This document shows, in pieces, positions 6,264-6,843 of a stretch of DNA of 6,843 nucleotides. Position numbers and translations under genes: made by a program. The notes under the pieces are model-generated. The model worked only from the letters and a program-made list of their open reading frames with translations. It was not told where the DNA came from and ran no database searches. Position 1 is the stretch's first letter, and every line of letters starts with the position of its first letter. Source of the DNA: Coraliomargarita sp. CAG:312 (GTDB lineage: Bacteria > Verrucomicrobiota > Verrucomicrobiia > Opitutales > Intestinicryptomonadaceae); contig FR901623.1 in NCBI GenBank assembly GCA_000438015.1, forward strand, positions 17,570-24,412, written 5' to 3'.

Positions 6264-6843
6264 ATGAAACGAATTAACTCTTTATTTATTTCAATAATAA
6301 TCGGTTCTGCATCCGTGTTTGCCCAGGAAATGCCGGCCGATCTTTCCGCAAAATTGGAAGCAAAGGCCGCTGAAGTGAATGCAGGCAACTCTGCTGCGGC
6401 AAAAACCTGGCTAAGAAAACAAGTCGGAGCTTGGGAGACAATACAAAATATGTCTTTTGCCGCCGATGAAAGCGACATCAAGCTTATTAAGGAAATTGCC
6501 GAAAAAAAATATCCTCTCGATTATGTCAACCAGGAAAAATTTATAAACGAACAGTCAATCGTCGCCGCGGGACTGCCCGAGTTCAAAGTAGCTCTCGGCA
6601 AAGACGGGTATGAGGCTGTCCGCAAGAAATTCTTTGATTCAGGCAAGACTGATTTAAATGAACTTGTTGAAATTTTGCGCAACCAAGCGGCGGCAAAAAC
6701 CGAAATCGACAGCATGAAACCGATTGGGGACGAAATGACTTTTGCAATCACAAAAGAAGTCGTCGCAAAAAAATTTGCGGGAGACTACGTATCCCAATTA
6801 GCATTCCTAAAGAAGCAATCGGCTCCCGCTGCGACCGCTCCGG
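6264..6843 (+). CDS. Exported protein of unknown function, N-terminal part, truncated by the window edge
   Basis: 193 residues are readable from ATG 6264 to the right edge with no stop. Signal peptide: KR at 2-3, hydrophobic core 6-16, SVFA cleavage site at 17-20, giving a mature N-terminus QEMPADL. The mature part is charged, Lys/Ala/Glu-rich and mostly helical in character, with no cysteine and no further membrane segment, so it is probably periplasmic or secreted. The visible part ends in KKQSAPAATAP, a Lys/Ala/Pro-rich stretch that looks like a linker to a further domain beyond the window. I recognise no family. Homology to proteases or peptidyl-prolyl isomerases with helical leaders is conceivable, but nothing in the visible part proves it. 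The in-frame ATG at 6252 is less likely because it sits in the -10 box and would put YRH before the signal peptide. Confidence 0.82.
   Translation, partial: MKRINSLFISIIIGSASVFAQEMPADLSAKLEAKAAEVNAGNSAAAKTWLRKQVGAWETIQNMSFAADESDIKLIKEIAEKKYPLDYVNQEKFINEQSIVAAGLPEFKVALGKDGYEAVRKKFFDSGKTDLNELVEILRNQAAAKTEIDSMKPIGDEMTFAITKEVVAKKFAGDYVSQLAFLKKQSAPAATAP

Overview
The window carries five protein-coding genes, two of them cut by its edges, on both strands, with short AT-rich gaps between them. No RNA gene, mobile element, CRISPR array or long repeat is visible. A predicted outer-membrane beta-barrel protein and two more genes with signal peptides point to a Gram-negative (diderm) bacterium. The promoters look sigma70-like (TTGACA / TATAAT-type), not Bacteroidetes-like. 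Together with a single-chain PurL of the type I associate with Clostridium/Streptococcus and a divergent HolA, this would fit Verrucomicrobiota or a related PVC lineage. That placement is an inference, and I would not defend it strongly.

Layout. 1-1286 (minus): N-terminal 428 residues of phosphoribosylformylglycinamidine synthase (PurL), running off the left edge. 1287-1491: divergent promoter region. 1492-2409 (plus): an unrecognised 305-aa predicted outer-membrane beta-barrel protein. 2410-2584: convergent intergenic region with a hairpin that can terminate both flanking genes. 2585-4936 (minus): a 783-aa exported family GH78 alpha-L-rhamnosidase-like protein with its catalytic acidic residues intact. 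4937-5091: divergent promoter region. 5092-6186 (plus): HolA, the delta subunit of the DNA polymerase III clamp loader. 6264-6843 (plus): the first 193 residues of an unrecognised exported protein, running off the right edge.

The genes do not form one pathway. PurL (purine synthesis) and HolA (replication) are housekeeping genes. The GH78 enzyme stands alone, with no transporter, regulator or rhamnose-catabolism gene beside it in this window.

The most interesting signal is in promoter geometry. Four genes (1492, 4936 minus, 5092, 6264) have a plausible -35/-10 pair with the same 16-bp spacer. In each the -10 box ends only 8 to 10 nt before the start codon, and none has a Shine-Dalgarno sequence. 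This predicts leaderless mRNAs with 5' leaders of about 2 to 4 nt. PurL is the contrast: it has a clear AGGAA ribosome binding site and a predicted leader of about 60 nt. I found no convincing new multi-gene system here.
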